DNA of 61,863 bases, from positions 1 through 61,863 of IMG/VR virus record IMGVR_UViG_3300037247_000311, one strand, 5' to 3'. Each line of letters opens with the position of its first letter. The stretch's first letter is position 1. The notes under the pieces are model-generated. The model saw only the letters and a list, made by a program, of their open reading frames with translations, had not been told where the DNA came from and made no database searches. The position numbers and the translations under genes are program-made. This document shows positions 15,386-23,159 of the stretch, piece by piece. The stretch is from a virus.

Positions 15386-16065
15386 TCTTACTCACAAAAG
15401 AAGCTCGTCAAATGATGGCCTTAGCCGTACAGAAGGCACCAGCACTAGAGGTATCTGGCTTTGGGAGAGCAGATATACAGGGGCACATGGTTGTCGTCCG
15501 CAGTATTTTCATTCCGCCACAGGAAGTTGATGCTGCACATACGGCTGTTACGGGCGATAACCTTCGTATAACTCTTGAAGCATTCATCCGTGCGGGCACA
15601 ACGCTTGCACAATGGCCTGTATGGTGGCATTCGCACTGTAGTATGGGCGTTATGCCGTCACCACAGGACTATACAACACTTGAGCTGTTAGCTGAAGAGT
15701 TACCAGACTTAGGCTGGTTTGCGGGTATTGTTACCAACACAAAAGGGGAGTACCACGGCTGGATAGAGATAACGAGACCACTACCGTTGTCTGCCGAAGT
15801 AGACGTAGTACATGATCTAGAACAAGTACCTAAGAAGCTACATACAAGGGTAGACGAGATGATGAAACAGGTTAAGCCAACGGTGTATGCTCCCGCTCGA
15901 AGGGGCATACCGAATGTTACACATCATGATATGTGTACTTGTACCACATGTATGGCTAATGCACAAGCTGACATTGCGGAGGGCCAAAACGAGGAGGAGC
16001 TTATACGAGAGATGCGAGCATCGGGTATGTTCTTAGGAACACGAGCGGGAGAGGATGAAGTATGA
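15382..16065 (+). CDS. JAB/JAMM-domain metallopeptidase of ubiquitin-like system
   Basis: 227 residues. The JAMM signature is complete: Glu23 (ALEVSG), then His83-Ser-His85, seven residues, Ser93-Pro-Gln-Asp96 (HSHCSMGVMPSPQD). These ligate the catalytic zinc in isopeptidases that trim ubiquitin-like proteins or remove them from targets. The C-terminal 60 residues add a CTCTTCM patch. The gene shares ATGA with both neighbours, so the E2-like, JAB and E1-like proteins are translated together. It is not the NlpC-linked JAB of tail assembly: it lies in the early arm, without an NlpC domain. Confidence 0.9.
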   Translation: MILLTKEARQMMALAVQKAPALEVSGFGRADIQGHMVVVRSIFIPPQEVDAAHTAVTGDNLRITLEAFIRAGTTLAQWPVWWHSHCSMGVMPSPQDYTTLELLAEELPDLGWFAGIVTNTKGEYHGWIEITRPLPLSAEVDVVHDLEQVPKKLHTRVDEMMKQVKPTVYAPARRGIPNVTHHDMCTCTTCMANAQADIAEGQNEEELIREMRASGMFLGTRAGEDEV

Positions 16066-16733
16066 TTGACGAAGGCACACGAGCACTACACTCGGAATCG
16101 AGGTTCCTCCGGCAACACCAGATCATCCATCCTCAGATGGCAGGCATGGAGGTGATTATAGCAGGCGCAGGGATGATAGGAGGATGGACAGCGCATGCGT
16201 TGAGCCGGGCAGTGAGGAGAGTCCACCTCTTTGACCCAGGGGATGTGGAGTTGGTGAATACGGGGAATCAGCCATACTCACCACATCATGTAACTATGTC
16301 TAAGGTAGATGCATTTGACCTACCCAACATTACGCCCCATGTTGAGGCGTTTCCTCGTAGGCGGGCATGGCCTGTTATGGGACAGGAAGTCTTTATCTCT
16401 GCCGTAGACTCCATGTCTGGGCGTAGGGCCAATGCTGAGTGGAGCAAGCATGCGAAACTGCCACTCTTCCTTGATGGCCGCATACGTGGAGAGTTGGCCG
16501 TCCTAGCTGTTGTTACAGACCAGCGGTATGATGAGTACCTAGAGGCGCTCCCCTCCGATGATGATGTTGAAGACGTACCATGTGGTATGGAAGGAAGCGC
16601 GTATGTGGGGATGCACCTTGCCGCCCGCATTGCTGCTACCATCAATGCTTGGTGCAAAGGAACACAGATACCAAGTATGTATGTCTATCATGTGGGGCTT
16701 GACCAGTTAGTGACGAAGAAGTTTCAAGACTAA
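16062..16733 (+). CDS. E1/ThiF-like adenylyltransferase
   Basis: 223 residues, close to ThiF/MoeB single-domain length. Nucleotide-binding loop GAGMIGG at 35-41, followed by VHLFDPGDVELVNTGNQ (Asp58, Asn66) as in the family's D-x-D-x(n)-N-x-x-R/Q stretch, then Lys81, and SAVDSMSGR (Asp116). Cys174 (VEDVPCGMEG) is placed like the catalytic Cys of E1 proteins. It would adenylate the ubiquitin-like C-terminal glycine using ATP and pass it on as a thioester. Overlaps the JAB gene by ATGA. Confidence 0.88.
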   Translation: MIDEGTRALHSESRFLRQHQIIHPQMAGMEVIIAGAGMIGGWTAHALSRAVRRVHLFDPGDVELVNTGNQPYSPHHVTMSKVDAFDLPNITPHVEAFPRRRAWPVMGQEVFISAVDSMSGRRANAEWSKHAKLPLFLDGRIRGELAVLAVVTDQRYDEYLEALPSDDDVEDVPCGMEGSAYVGMHLAARIAATINAWCKGTQIPSMYVYHVGLDQLVTKKFQD

Positions 16734-16740
16734 GGTACTC

Positions 16741-16754
16741 CACCCTTCGGGGTG
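16741..16754 (+). other. UUCG tetraloop hairpin
   Basis: CACCC-TTCG-GGGTG: a very stable hairpin eight bases after the E1-like stop codon. It may slow 3' decay or attenuate expression of the following gene; there is no T-run for a classical terminator. Confidence 0.6.
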
Positions 16755-16772
16755 TGTATCAAAGCTGCGGAG

Positions 16773-16788
16773 GGTCGTGATCACGACC
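16773..16788. promoter_or_regulatory. 16-base perfect palindrome, possible operator
   Basis: GGTCGTGATCACGACC reads the same on both strands. It lies between the E1-like and ubiquitin-like genes and could be a binding site for a dimeric regulator, or form a hairpin in RNA. Confidence 0.45.
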
Positions 16789-16825
16789 AAGAATCTCCCG
16801 AAGAAGATAGTACAGGAGGCAGAGA

Positions 16826-17077
16826 GTGAGTGGAGGAACGGTAACTGTCGGTACACCATCGAAGCAGGAGACCTATGGCATCAACGGTACTATGGAGACT
16901 GTTGGTGATGCACTTGGTAAGTTCTTCGATGGTGGACAAGACCCATTTAAGGACCAGTCCGTCAGTCTGAATAGTAGAGAGTTGACCACGGAAGATACAG
17001 ATCAGCCGCTCCGTAATAGTGACATTATCCTTGTCATGAGCAAGAGGCTCGCTAGTGGGGGCGTAAAGGGCGCATAG
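16826..17077 (+). CDS. Ubiquitin-like beta-grasp protein
   Basis: 83 residues; GTG start with AGGAGG seven bases upstream. The order of elements fits a beta-grasp fold: two strands (GTVTVG, ETYGI), a helix (VGDALGKFF), a strand (QSVSLNS), then the loop-strand end TDQPLRNSDIILVMSKRL, similar to the NGxxL...PLxxGDxVxV pattern of ubiquitin-like proteins. It ends SGGVKGA: a di-glycine followed by four residues, so the JAB peptidase next door could trim it to expose Gly-Gly for the E1-like protein. No Cys. It is the likely tag of the cassette. Confidence 0.78.
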   Translation: MSGGTVTVGTPSKQETYGINGTMETVGDALGKFFDGGQDPFKDQSVSLNSRELTTEDTDQPLRNSDIILVMSKRLASGGVKGA

Positions 17078-17164
17078 TTATTAGCCTTCCGCAGCAATTT
17101 AGGGGCGACCTACCTAGTGAGACATTGTTGGGGGTAGGCGGGGCCAGCAGGGGTATGACTGGCC

Positions 17165-17193
17165 TTGACAGACCGAATCACATCTGCTACCAT
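17165..17193 (+). promoter_or_regulatory. Plus-strand promoter candidate
   Basis: TTGACA (17165-17170), 17-base spacer, TACCAT (17188-17193), just before the SD of the gene at 17215. The rest of 17078-17214 shows nothing else clear. Confidence 0.5.
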
Positions 17194-17214
17194 GAAGCCA
17201 GGAGGAATCACACC

Positions 17215-17529
17215 ATGTCCGACTGGCCAACAGAATTGGAGTTAGCTATGACTCAAGCGGGAGTCTCAGGCCCGCCGCCTCCGGTTGATCCGCCATTGCC
17301 TCCGACAAGGCCAGGCGAGCAGCCGACGCATAAAGGCGACCATGTGTATGAGTTCAGGGGCGACTCAAAGACGCAGCCTTATACCCATGTATGGGGGTGT
17401 AGTGTAGTAGGGGTCAAGAGTGGGCGTGCGTGTGGGGAGAGACGGACGCTTCCTTGTACTAAGTTTACGGATCGGTATGCGCCTTGTGAGTGTTTTGGGA
17501 AGGAGGTAAGAGGAGAACAAGATGCCTAA
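17215..17529 (+). CDS. Pro-rich protein with C-terminal Cys cluster (104 aa)
   Basis: ATG 17215 after AGGAGG. Pro-rich segment (SGPPPPVDPPLPPTRPG) followed by HVWGCSVVG, ACGERRTLPC and APCECFG, a possible zinc site. Function unknown. Confidence 0.7.
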   Translation: MSDWPTELELAMTQAGVSGPPPPVDPPLPPTRPGEQPTHKGDHVYEFRGDSKTQPYTHVWGCSVVGVKSGRACGERRTLPCTKFTDRYAPCECFGKEVRGEQDA

Positions 17530-17710
17530 GTATAAGTACGAAGTGCAGGTGACGAGCACAGAACGGGGTACAGTAATCGTTGATGCCATTGACGAGGACG
17601 CGGCAGTAGATGCAGCACTTATATCCCCAGACGTGGTGTGGGAGGATGCTTTCTGGGACGATATTGAGGTTCGTGCTGTTAAGAAATTAGACGATGAAGG
17701 GGGCAGTTGA
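17522..17710 (+). CDS. Small acidic protein (62 aa)
   Basis: Overlaps the previous gene by eight bases. Begins MPKYKYEVQVTSTERGTVIV, a beta hairpin, followed by Asp/Ala-rich helices (DAIDEDAAVDAALISPD). Resembles small phage proteins of unknown function. Confidence 0.7.
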   Translation: MPKYKYEVQVTSTERGTVIVDAIDEDAAVDAALISPDVVWEDAFWDDIEVRAVKKLDDEGGS

Positions 17711-17961
17711 TGGAGATCATTCGTGATACACAAGGGAGATTGTCTAGTGTCCATTTCGGGAGTGCTCACCGCAACCTGTGGATTGGCAGAACCGGATTAG
17801 GCTTTGGTGGCCCGGTTTGTGGATACAACGCTCATTGGTACGACCTTCGCCATCCATGGGGGCGCTACAGCATAGGAGAGTTTCGCTTTGTTTTCTTTTG
17901 GAAGCAAATCTGGCGCGGGCTGCGGGAGTTCATTGTCGCTCCAGAGCATGTAGATGACTGA
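17710..17961 (+). CDS. Hypothetical protein rich in aromatic residues (83 aa)
   Basis: ATG 17710 overlaps the previous stop by one base (TGATG). Contains many Trp, Phe and His (YNAHWYDLRHPWGRYSIGEF). No transmembrane segment is convincing. Function unknown. Confidence 0.65.
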   Translation: MEIIRDTQGRLSSVHFGSAHRNLWIGRTGLGFGGPVCGYNAHWYDLRHPWGRYSIGEFRFVFFWKQIWRGLREFIVAPEHVDD

Positions 17962-18361
17962 GGGCGAGCACTACAACGACCGTTACATCCGTTACCACTC
18001 AGATATATACATGCCTGAGCATATCGTTGTTGCTGCATTAGGGTTTCTCCCTCCAGGTAGAATGCAGCTCCCCATGAGCAACCATTACGAGGGGCTGCGT
18101 GATGCTCGGCGGCTACCTCCGAGCCTCTCCATGCCGGACGACTTTGACATAGTAGATGTTACTATCATTCGTGACACGCTGGCCCTCTTTCGCGTGTGCA
18201 TACGTTTCTCGTGGCCAGGAACGGACATGCTTGATTTGATTATGGTACTAGAGGGCGACCACGAGGTCGTGAGCGCGTATTGGAATGCGCGTGATGATCG
18301 GCATGGTACGCTTGATCCGACTATGTATGTAAAGAATCCAGAGGAGTTTGATGACAAGTAA
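17954..18361 (+). CDS. Hypothetical protein (135 aa)
   Basis: Starts eight bases inside the previous gene. Mixed alpha/beta with a central hydrophobic strand pair (IIRDTLALFRVCIRFSW). No family recognised. Confidence 0.68.
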   Translation: MTEGEHYNDRYIRYHSDIYMPEHIVVAALGFLPPGRMQLPMSNHYEGLRDARRLPPSLSMPDDFDIVDVTIIRDTLALFRVCIRFSWPGTDMLDLIMVLEGDHEVVSAYWNARDDRHGTLDPTMYVKNPEEFDDK

Positions 18362-18794
18362 GTTAGTATCGCAAGCATGTATGGTGTGTACGGGCAAGAA
18401 GGTGCTGAAAGGGCGGCTATTGTCGGGGCTCAATATAGGTACTATCGAGTGTAACGAATGTGGTGGCGTAGGTGTCGTACCAACAGAGGGCGCCCTGGCG
18501 TCGTGGCGGGAGGAGATGGAGGCGCTACTGCGTTATCCGAACGCATACAGTTCTCTCTCCGTACTGGGCGATGTCTTGCGCCGCCACCTCGCCGCCATGC
18601 CCCAGCCCGCGAACGCGGAGCTGCCGGAGACGGTGGGCGACGATCTCACCCGCATCGGCCACATATTGAGCATGGCCTACTGGCACATACCAGAGGATGA
18701 CGCCCACTACCGGGGCCTACTTGAGGAAGGTTGCAGGCTTGTGGACAGTATCCGCGCCGCCATCGCCCAGGCCAAGAAGGGGGCGGCGTTATGA
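18351..18794 (+). CDS. Protein with N-terminal zinc-finger-like motif (147 aa)
   Basis: ATG 18351 after GAGGAG, overlapping the previous gene. CMVCTGKKV and CNECGGVGVV form a DnaJ-type CxxC pair of pairs at residues 10-40; the rest is helical (GDVLRRHLAAMPQPANAELP). Codon use is richer in G/C here (18480-18790) than in neighbours, hinting at a different origin. Function unknown. Confidence 0.7.
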   Translation: MTSKLVSQACMVCTGKKVLKGRLLSGLNIGTIECNECGGVGVVPTEGALASWREEMEALLRYPNAYSSLSVLGDVLRRHLAAMPQPANAELPETVGDDLTRIGHILSMAYWHIPEDDAHYRGLLEEGCRLVDSIRAAIAQAKKGAAL

Positions 18795-19216
18795 CTGAAC
18801 TAACGATCCGCATTATGGAGGGGCGGTATTACATAACGCATCCCAACGATGTGCAGGCAAGCTGCCGTATCGTGCTGAAGGTTGGTGACGTAAAGGCGCA
18901 GATCACCCACGTTTTGCTGCCTATCGAAAAAGGTGAGCATCTGCTTGGCCATGATGGCGATGATCCGGAGGAGTTGCTGCATGAAATCGTCAAGGCGGGT
19001 GAAGGTCTCTGGCTCTACTCCCCTGAGTATGACACGGCCAAAGCAATGCTCAAGCGCATCCGCGACAATGGCCAACTGGCACGGGACATCTGCCGCTCAT
19101 GGCTTACGGGAAGAGAGACGGGGCTAAGGAAGCGGCGAACCTCCATAGAAGAAGAGTTAGCCAAGATTGCGCGGTCGCTCGCCTGGCTCACCGAAGAGGA
19201 CCAGGAGCATGCTTAG
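18791..19216 (+). CDS. Hypothetical protein (141 aa)
   Basis: Start ATG 18791 overlaps the previous stop (ATGA). Begins MTELTIRIMEGRYYIT, a beta domain, then a long charged helical region ending TEEDQEHA. No family recognised. Confidence 0.68.
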   Translation: MTELTIRIMEGRYYITHPNDVQASCRIVLKVGDVKAQITHVLLPIEKGEHLLGHDGDDPEELLHEIVKAGEGLWLYSPEYDTAKAMLKRIRDNGQLARDICRSWLTGRETGLRKRRTSIEEELAKIARSLAWLTEEDQEHA

Positions 19217-19394
19217 TACCTACCCCTACTCCCGTTGTGACGACTGTAATACGCTTACGCATATCCACGAACTAGCCCGTATTGAGGGGCCATACAGAGA
19301 GTTCGGTGAACAGGGGACGATCTACTTGTGTTGGAAATGCTACATGGATAGACAAGATGAAGATATAGCAGCGGAGGTCATCGGTGATGAGTAA
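19209..19394 (+). CDS. Small zinc-ribbon-like protein (61 aa)
   Basis: ATG 19209 overlaps the previous stop by eight bases. Two CxxC pairs (SRCDDCNTL and YLCWKCYMD) fit a small zinc-binding fold. Function unknown. Confidence 0.68.
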   Translation: MLSTYPYSRCDDCNTLTHIHELARIEGPYREFGEQGTIYLCWKCYMDRQDEDIAAEVIGDE

Positions 19395-19476
19395 CAACAC
19401 CGTAATCCGATTAACGGAGCAGTTGTGTGACTGTGGTTGGTGTGAGGGCGAAGAGGGCCCGGAAGCGCCAGAATGA
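19387..19476 (+). CDS. Tiny Cys-rich protein (29 aa)
   Basis: ATG 19387 sits inside the previous stop region and its own stop shares ATGA with the next gene, so it belongs to a coupled chain. The middle is QLCDCGWCEGEEG; three Cys. Function unknown. Confidence 0.5.
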   Translation: MSNNTVIRLTEQLCDCGWCEGEEGPEAPE

Positions 19477-19676
19477 CAACGGATTGCTCTAGGTTTTCAG
19501 ATCAGGGAGAGTGCTGCGACTACTGTCACAGGGAGGGGCGCATATATAAGTCTGCTAGAGTATCTCCCGATATTGTGCGTATCTGTTATTGTCTTGCAGC
19601 AGATATGGGTCAGGGGTTTGTGCTTCACTACGAGAGAAAGTTTAGGAGGAAGCGTGAGTTGTCTGGCCCCGCCTGA
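19473..19676 (+). CDS. Small Cys-rich protein (67 aa)
   Basis: ATGA overlap with the previous tiny gene. DQGECCDYCHREGRIYK and a later CYC suggest metal binding. A basic tail (YERKFRRKREL) follows. Function unknown. Confidence 0.65.
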   Translation: MTTDCSRFSDQGECCDYCHREGRIYKSARVSPDIVRICYCLAADMGQGFVLHYERKFRRKRELSGPA

Positions 19677-20220
19677 TCTCCTTAACTGTACGCAATGTCC
19701 TCTCCATGCAACACGGAAGGCCGTTGTACCAGGACACGGAGACATACATGCTCGTATCATGCTAGTAGCAGAAGCGCCAGGAAAAGTAGAAGAGGAACAC
19801 CGCGAACCGCAACCGCTTGTTGGGCCAGCAGGTAGACGGCTTAATATGATCCTGGCAAAGGTACCACTGGATAGGGCAGAACTCTGGCTCTCAAACGTAG
19901 CGAAATGTAGGCCCCCTTCCAATGATCTCCGTCCGTATCCTAACACTGTGATCCTCTGCCCACAGCTATGGTTAGACGGTGAGATACAGATAGTGCAGCC
20001 CGCAGTTATTTTAGCCCTAGGAGCTACAGCAGGGGCACGTTGGTTCCCCGGCTATCAAGCAAGTGAGATGGCCGATATGCAACGTGTGCTCCCAGACGGT
20101 AGGGTTGTATGTGGGGCCTTCCACCCTTCATATGGATTGAGAAGAGGGGGTGATTGGAATAGTATTGATGAGAGTATCCGTAAGTCGTTACTGAGAGCTA
20201 AGGAGTTAGCAAATGCTTGA
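19654..20220 (+). CDS. Family 4-type uracil-DNA glycosylase
   Basis: 188 residues from GTG 19654, placed after AGGAGG; longer frames upstream overlap another gene. Four Cys for a 4Fe-4S cluster (CTQCPLH near the start, AKCRPP, ILCPQLW), the family's active-site region LVAEAPGKVEEEHREPQPLV with GPAGRRLN, and a C-terminal HPSYGLR loop. These enzymes remove uracil from DNA. In a phage this may protect its DNA from deamination, or act on host DNA. Ends overlapping the next gene by eight bases. Confidence 0.9.
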   Translation: MSCLAPPDLLNCTQCPLHATRKAVVPGHGDIHARIMLVAEAPGKVEEEHREPQPLVGPAGRRLNMILAKVPLDRAELWLSNVAKCRPPSNDLRPYPNTVILCPQLWLDGEIQIVQPAVILALGATAGARWFPGYQASEMADMQRVLPDGRVVCGAFHPSYGLRRGGDWNSIDESIRKSLLRAKELANA

Positions 20221-20413
20221 ACTAATAGTTGTACCCGGCCAGTATGAGGGCTACTATTATGACGATCTTGTTGCGTCACTGGCGGATAAGAAGGAGCGCC
20301 TAAGGTTTGAGGACTGGATGTGGGGCCAAACGTGTGCGATCCATAACAGTAAGTCTCTTGTGTATCGTTGGGATTGGGAGAGATACCTAGCAGGTTTACC
20401 TGTTATAGATTAG
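20213..20413 (+). CDS. Small acidic protein (66 aa)
   Basis: ATG overlaps the glycosylase stop. Begins MLELIVVPGQYEGYYYDDLV; includes a Trp-rich part (EDWMWGQTC). Function unknown. Confidence 0.65.
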   Translation: MLELIVVPGQYEGYYYDDLVASLADKKERLRFEDWMWGQTCAIHNSKSLVYRWDWERYLAGLPVID

Positions 20414-20549
20414 GAGTAGGAGATAGTTGGCTATGGATAGGAAACGCCTATACCCCTATGTAAGGAATGCGAGCGGCAACGATGAGCGGTCCTAGCGCGA
20501 CGGCTCGTGGCTGGCTAGGGGGAAGACTACTTGGCAGAAGGGCAGGCGC
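20414..20549 (+). other. Gap before DNA polymerase with two tiny ORFs
   Basis: No firm gene. A 20-codon ORF (20433-20495, or from TTG 20427 with AGGAG upstream) and a 23-codon ORF (20482-20553) overlap each other and lead into the polymerase start; they might be coupling leaders, but neither product is recognisable. Confidence 0.3.
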
Positions 20550-22928
20550 GTGACCCAGTATATAGACCTTCAATCTCTAGGCCCAACAGACACGCTTGCT
20601 GTTCTACGTGTACGGTTGCTTGGCCTATCGGGCACGCTGCTCCCAAGAAACGAACGAGGCAATGCACTGTATGCACTAAGGCGGGGCGACTCTATTACAT
20701 GTATGCCGTCTACTTACTTGTACTGGCGTCGCCTTTCGTCAGATATTCCGATTGTTAATGCGGAGGACACATCTGTGGAGGATGATCCGCGTAAGCGTAT
20801 CGACTCGTGGTTACAGTGGTGGTTGGCGGGACTGGGTATGTCACAGGGGGGCGCAGTGGCGCTCATGCGGAACCCCCCAAAGACTGACAAGCATCAGCAT
20901 TGGGACCGATGGCAGCTAGCTCTTGTGTTGGCGGAGCAGTATGAGCATGTGTGCCAAGGGCCACTGCCTACGGGTCTAGAGACTGTTGGTACTACAGTAA
21001 AGGTAGAACGGCCTTATCGTTGGACACTTGTACACAATGATGAGGACTACGTACGTGTTGCCTATTTGATAGACCATGAGGCTGTTGTTGGGCTAGATGT
21101 GGAGACAGATATTGCAGGCGCCGCGCCAAATGAGACAAGAGACGCACTAATTGGCGTCGGGCTTGCATTTAGTGATGAGTGCTTCTATGGTGATGCTAAG
21201 GACTGGTATGGGGGGAACCGATGGTTGGAGTTATTGCGCACGAAGCTATTTAGGATACCGCATGTGGCCTGGAATGCCAAATATGATGATGTTGTACTTC
21301 GACAACATGGCATTACCCCTGGTCCACTCCACGGTGATGGTATGCTAGCAGCCTACCTTGTAGGTGAGCACCGTGCGGCACTCAAGCCTTACGTTCTTCG
21401 TACATACGGGGTACGTATGATTGAGTATGACGACGTAATGGGCAGTAATAAGTCGCTACGTGATGTCCCAACAGAAACCGTTGCTGAGTATTGTAGCGGC
21501 GATGCGTTTTGGGCACTGAAGGCTGAAGCAGACCTACGACCGAGACTCAACCCTAAGGCTCTTGCGCTGTACGAGCAGACTGACCTCCCGATGGTGAATA
21601 CTATTGTGGATATGGAACTGGCGGGTATCGTACTGGATAGAAACAGTACGAGTGATGCTCTAACGGATACTAAGACAGAGCTAACACGCCTTAAAACGGC
21701 AATCACGCTACTCGTCGGGGCATCAGGCTTCAATCTTTCATCTACTCGTAAGGTATGTGGGGGCTGTCGTAATGGGAAGAACAAGAAACTTACCTGTACG
21801 GACTGTGATGGCAAGGGGGAGTTCTTCTATGAGAATCCTATTAACCCCGGCCCCTCACACCAACTAGTCCAGTGGTTACATGGACACCTGAAGATACCTA
21901 TCCAGGCTATATCTCAGAAGACACAGCAGCCGTCTGTCTCCTCCTTAGCGCTCCTCCGTATGCAACATAAACATGCGGCCATTCCTATAATCCTACGTTG
22001 GCGTACGCTAGAGAGATACCGGCAGTTCCTTGAGGACTGGTTGGCTGAGGCAGATGAGCAGGGCCGTATACATACGAGCTTCACGTTGGCTCATACCCAT
22101 AGTGGGAGGCTGTCATCTCGTAATCCGAACCTCCAACAGCTGGCTCTTGCATGGCGTAAGCACTTTGTAGCTAGTGATGGGAGGGTGCTTGTTGCGGCAG
22201 ACTACCATGCCTTGGAGATACGCGTGGCAGCATTTGTATCAAGAGACGAGGGCTTGATGTCCATCGTCAACTCTGATCCTGAGACGCCTGCTGGTGACAT
22301 CCATGCACAGAATGTGTATAAGCTCTTTGGGATTCCGTACGAAGATCAGCAAGATCATAAGGCTCTCCGTACTCGTGCCAAAAACTATATGTTTGGTGCG
22401 CTCTACTGGTCAAAGGGTTATGAAGTTGTTGAGGTGCTAGAGAAGCTCATCCTTGCTGACCCGTCTCTTGGTGTGCCTCCTACGTTGAAGGAGATCATGC
22501 GAGGGATACAAGATATACGTGCAACGTATCCACACTACTTCCTTGAGTGGGGGTCGTATATGATTGAACATGCGAGAGAGCAAGGGAATACCTCATATAC
22601 AGCCTTCGGACGCCCGCGTGTGCTACCTGATCTCGTATCACCCGTGAAGAGCCTCCGAGAGGCAGCCGAGCGTGCAACGTTGAACCATATCGTACAGGGT
22701 TCAGCCGCCGACCTCGCACGTATGGCCTGTAATGGGGTCACGAGGCTCGAAGGCGGTACGCTACTGCTCCAGGTGCATGATGAACTCCTATCAGAAGTCC
22801 TAGAATCAGAGGTTGACAGCTACGTCCCGAAGATGGTAGAATGTATGGAACTAGGACAGCCGCTAGAGGGGGTTCCACTGGTGGTGAAGCCACTCGTAGG
22901 GCGGACTTGGGAGGAGACACATGGCTAG
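20550..22928 (+). CDS. polA: DNA polymerase I (family A) with zinc-finger insertion
   Basis: 792 residues. 3'-5' exonuclease motifs are complete: LDVETD (183, 185), NAKYDD (about 242-247) and YCSGDAF (314, 318), so it can proofread. Polymerase motif A is DYHALEIR (551-558), motif B RTRAKNYMFGALYW (607-620), motif C QVHDELL (741-747). There is no 5' nuclease domain; the first 150 residues are not recognisable. Between FNLSST (394) and PSHQLVQWL (435), where other polymerases have an unbroken thumb motif, an insert carries CGGC and CTDC (Cys 403, 406, 416, 419). The enzyme should copy phage DNA. The GTG start has a weak SD, so the N-terminus is less certain. Confidence 0.95.
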   Translation: MTQYIDLQSLGPTDTLAVLRVRLLGLSGTLLPRNERGNALYALRRGDSITCMPSTYLYWRRLSSDIPIVNAEDTSVEDDPRKRIDSWLQWWLAGLGMSQGGAVALMRNPPKTDKHQHWDRWQLALVLAEQYEHVCQGPLPTGLETVGTTVKVERPYRWTLVHNDEDYVRVAYLIDHEAVVGLDVETDIAGAAPNETRDALIGVGLAFSDECFYGDAKDWYGGNRWLELLRTKLFRIPHVAWNAKYDDVVLRQHGITPGPLHGDGMLAAYLVGEHRAALKPYVLRTYGVRMIEYDDVMGSNKSLRDVPTETVAEYCSGDAFWALKAEADLRPRLNPKALALYEQTDLPMVNTIVDMELAGIVLDRNSTSDALTDTKTELTRLKTAITLLVGASGFNLSSTRKVCGGCRNGKNKKLTCTDCDGKGEFFYENPINPGPSHQLVQWLHGHLKIPIQAISQKTQQPSVSSLALLRMQHKHAAIPIILRWRTLERYRQFLEDWLAEADEQGRIHTSFTLAHTHSGRLSSRNPNLQQLALAWRKHFVASDGRVLVAADYHALEIRVAAFVSRDEGLMSIVNSDPETPAGDIHAQNVYKLFGIPYEDQQDHKALRTRAKNYMFGALYWSKGYEVVEVLEKLILADPSLGVPPTLKEIMRGIQDIRATYPHYFLEWGSYMIEHAREQGNTSYTAFGRPRVLPDLVSPVKSLREAAERATLNHIVQGSAADLARMACNGVTRLEGGTLLLQVHDELLSEVLESEVDSYVPKMVECMELGQPLEGVPLVVKPLVGRTWEETHG

Positions 22929-23085
22929 TGCGATAGAGCGTTTCAAGTGCTACTACTGCTGGACACTACGCTTGACTGAAGTAATGGCCCGCAGCTGTTG
23001 CGCCAGTATCCCTAGCAAGTATCTATGTGCGGAGTGCTCCAGACTGTTTGTCAATCAGGATGAGGCAGACGCATGCTGTACCTAA
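22921..23085 (+). CDS. Small Cys-rich protein (54 aa)
   Basis: ATG 22921 overlaps the polymerase stop by eight bases. FKCYYCWTLR, SCC, YLCAEC and CC: a likely zinc-binding module. Function unknown. Confidence 0.62.
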   Translation: MASAIERFKCYYCWTLRLTEVMARSCCASIPSKYLCAECSRLFVNQDEADACCT

Positions 23086-23159
23086 TCCTGATTGACCTCA
23101 CACTGCTTAGCCTAGCGGCCTGGTTACGTGTAGGGAAGGAGTTGCTCAGTTGGCAATAG
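23073..23159 (+). CDS. Tiny membrane peptide (28 aa)
   Basis: ATG 23073 overlaps the previous gene by 13 bases. MLYLILIDLTLLSLAAWLRV is a single hydrophobic helix followed by a short basic tail. Could be a membrane-acting phage peptide; function unknown. Confidence 0.5.
   Translation: MLYLILIDLTLLSLAAWLRVGKELLSWQ

Noticed and set aside
15382-16065. Tail-assembly JAB protein (lambda K-like)
   Set aside because: It has no NlpC domain, lies on the early strand away from tail genes and is coupled to E1- and E2-like genes.
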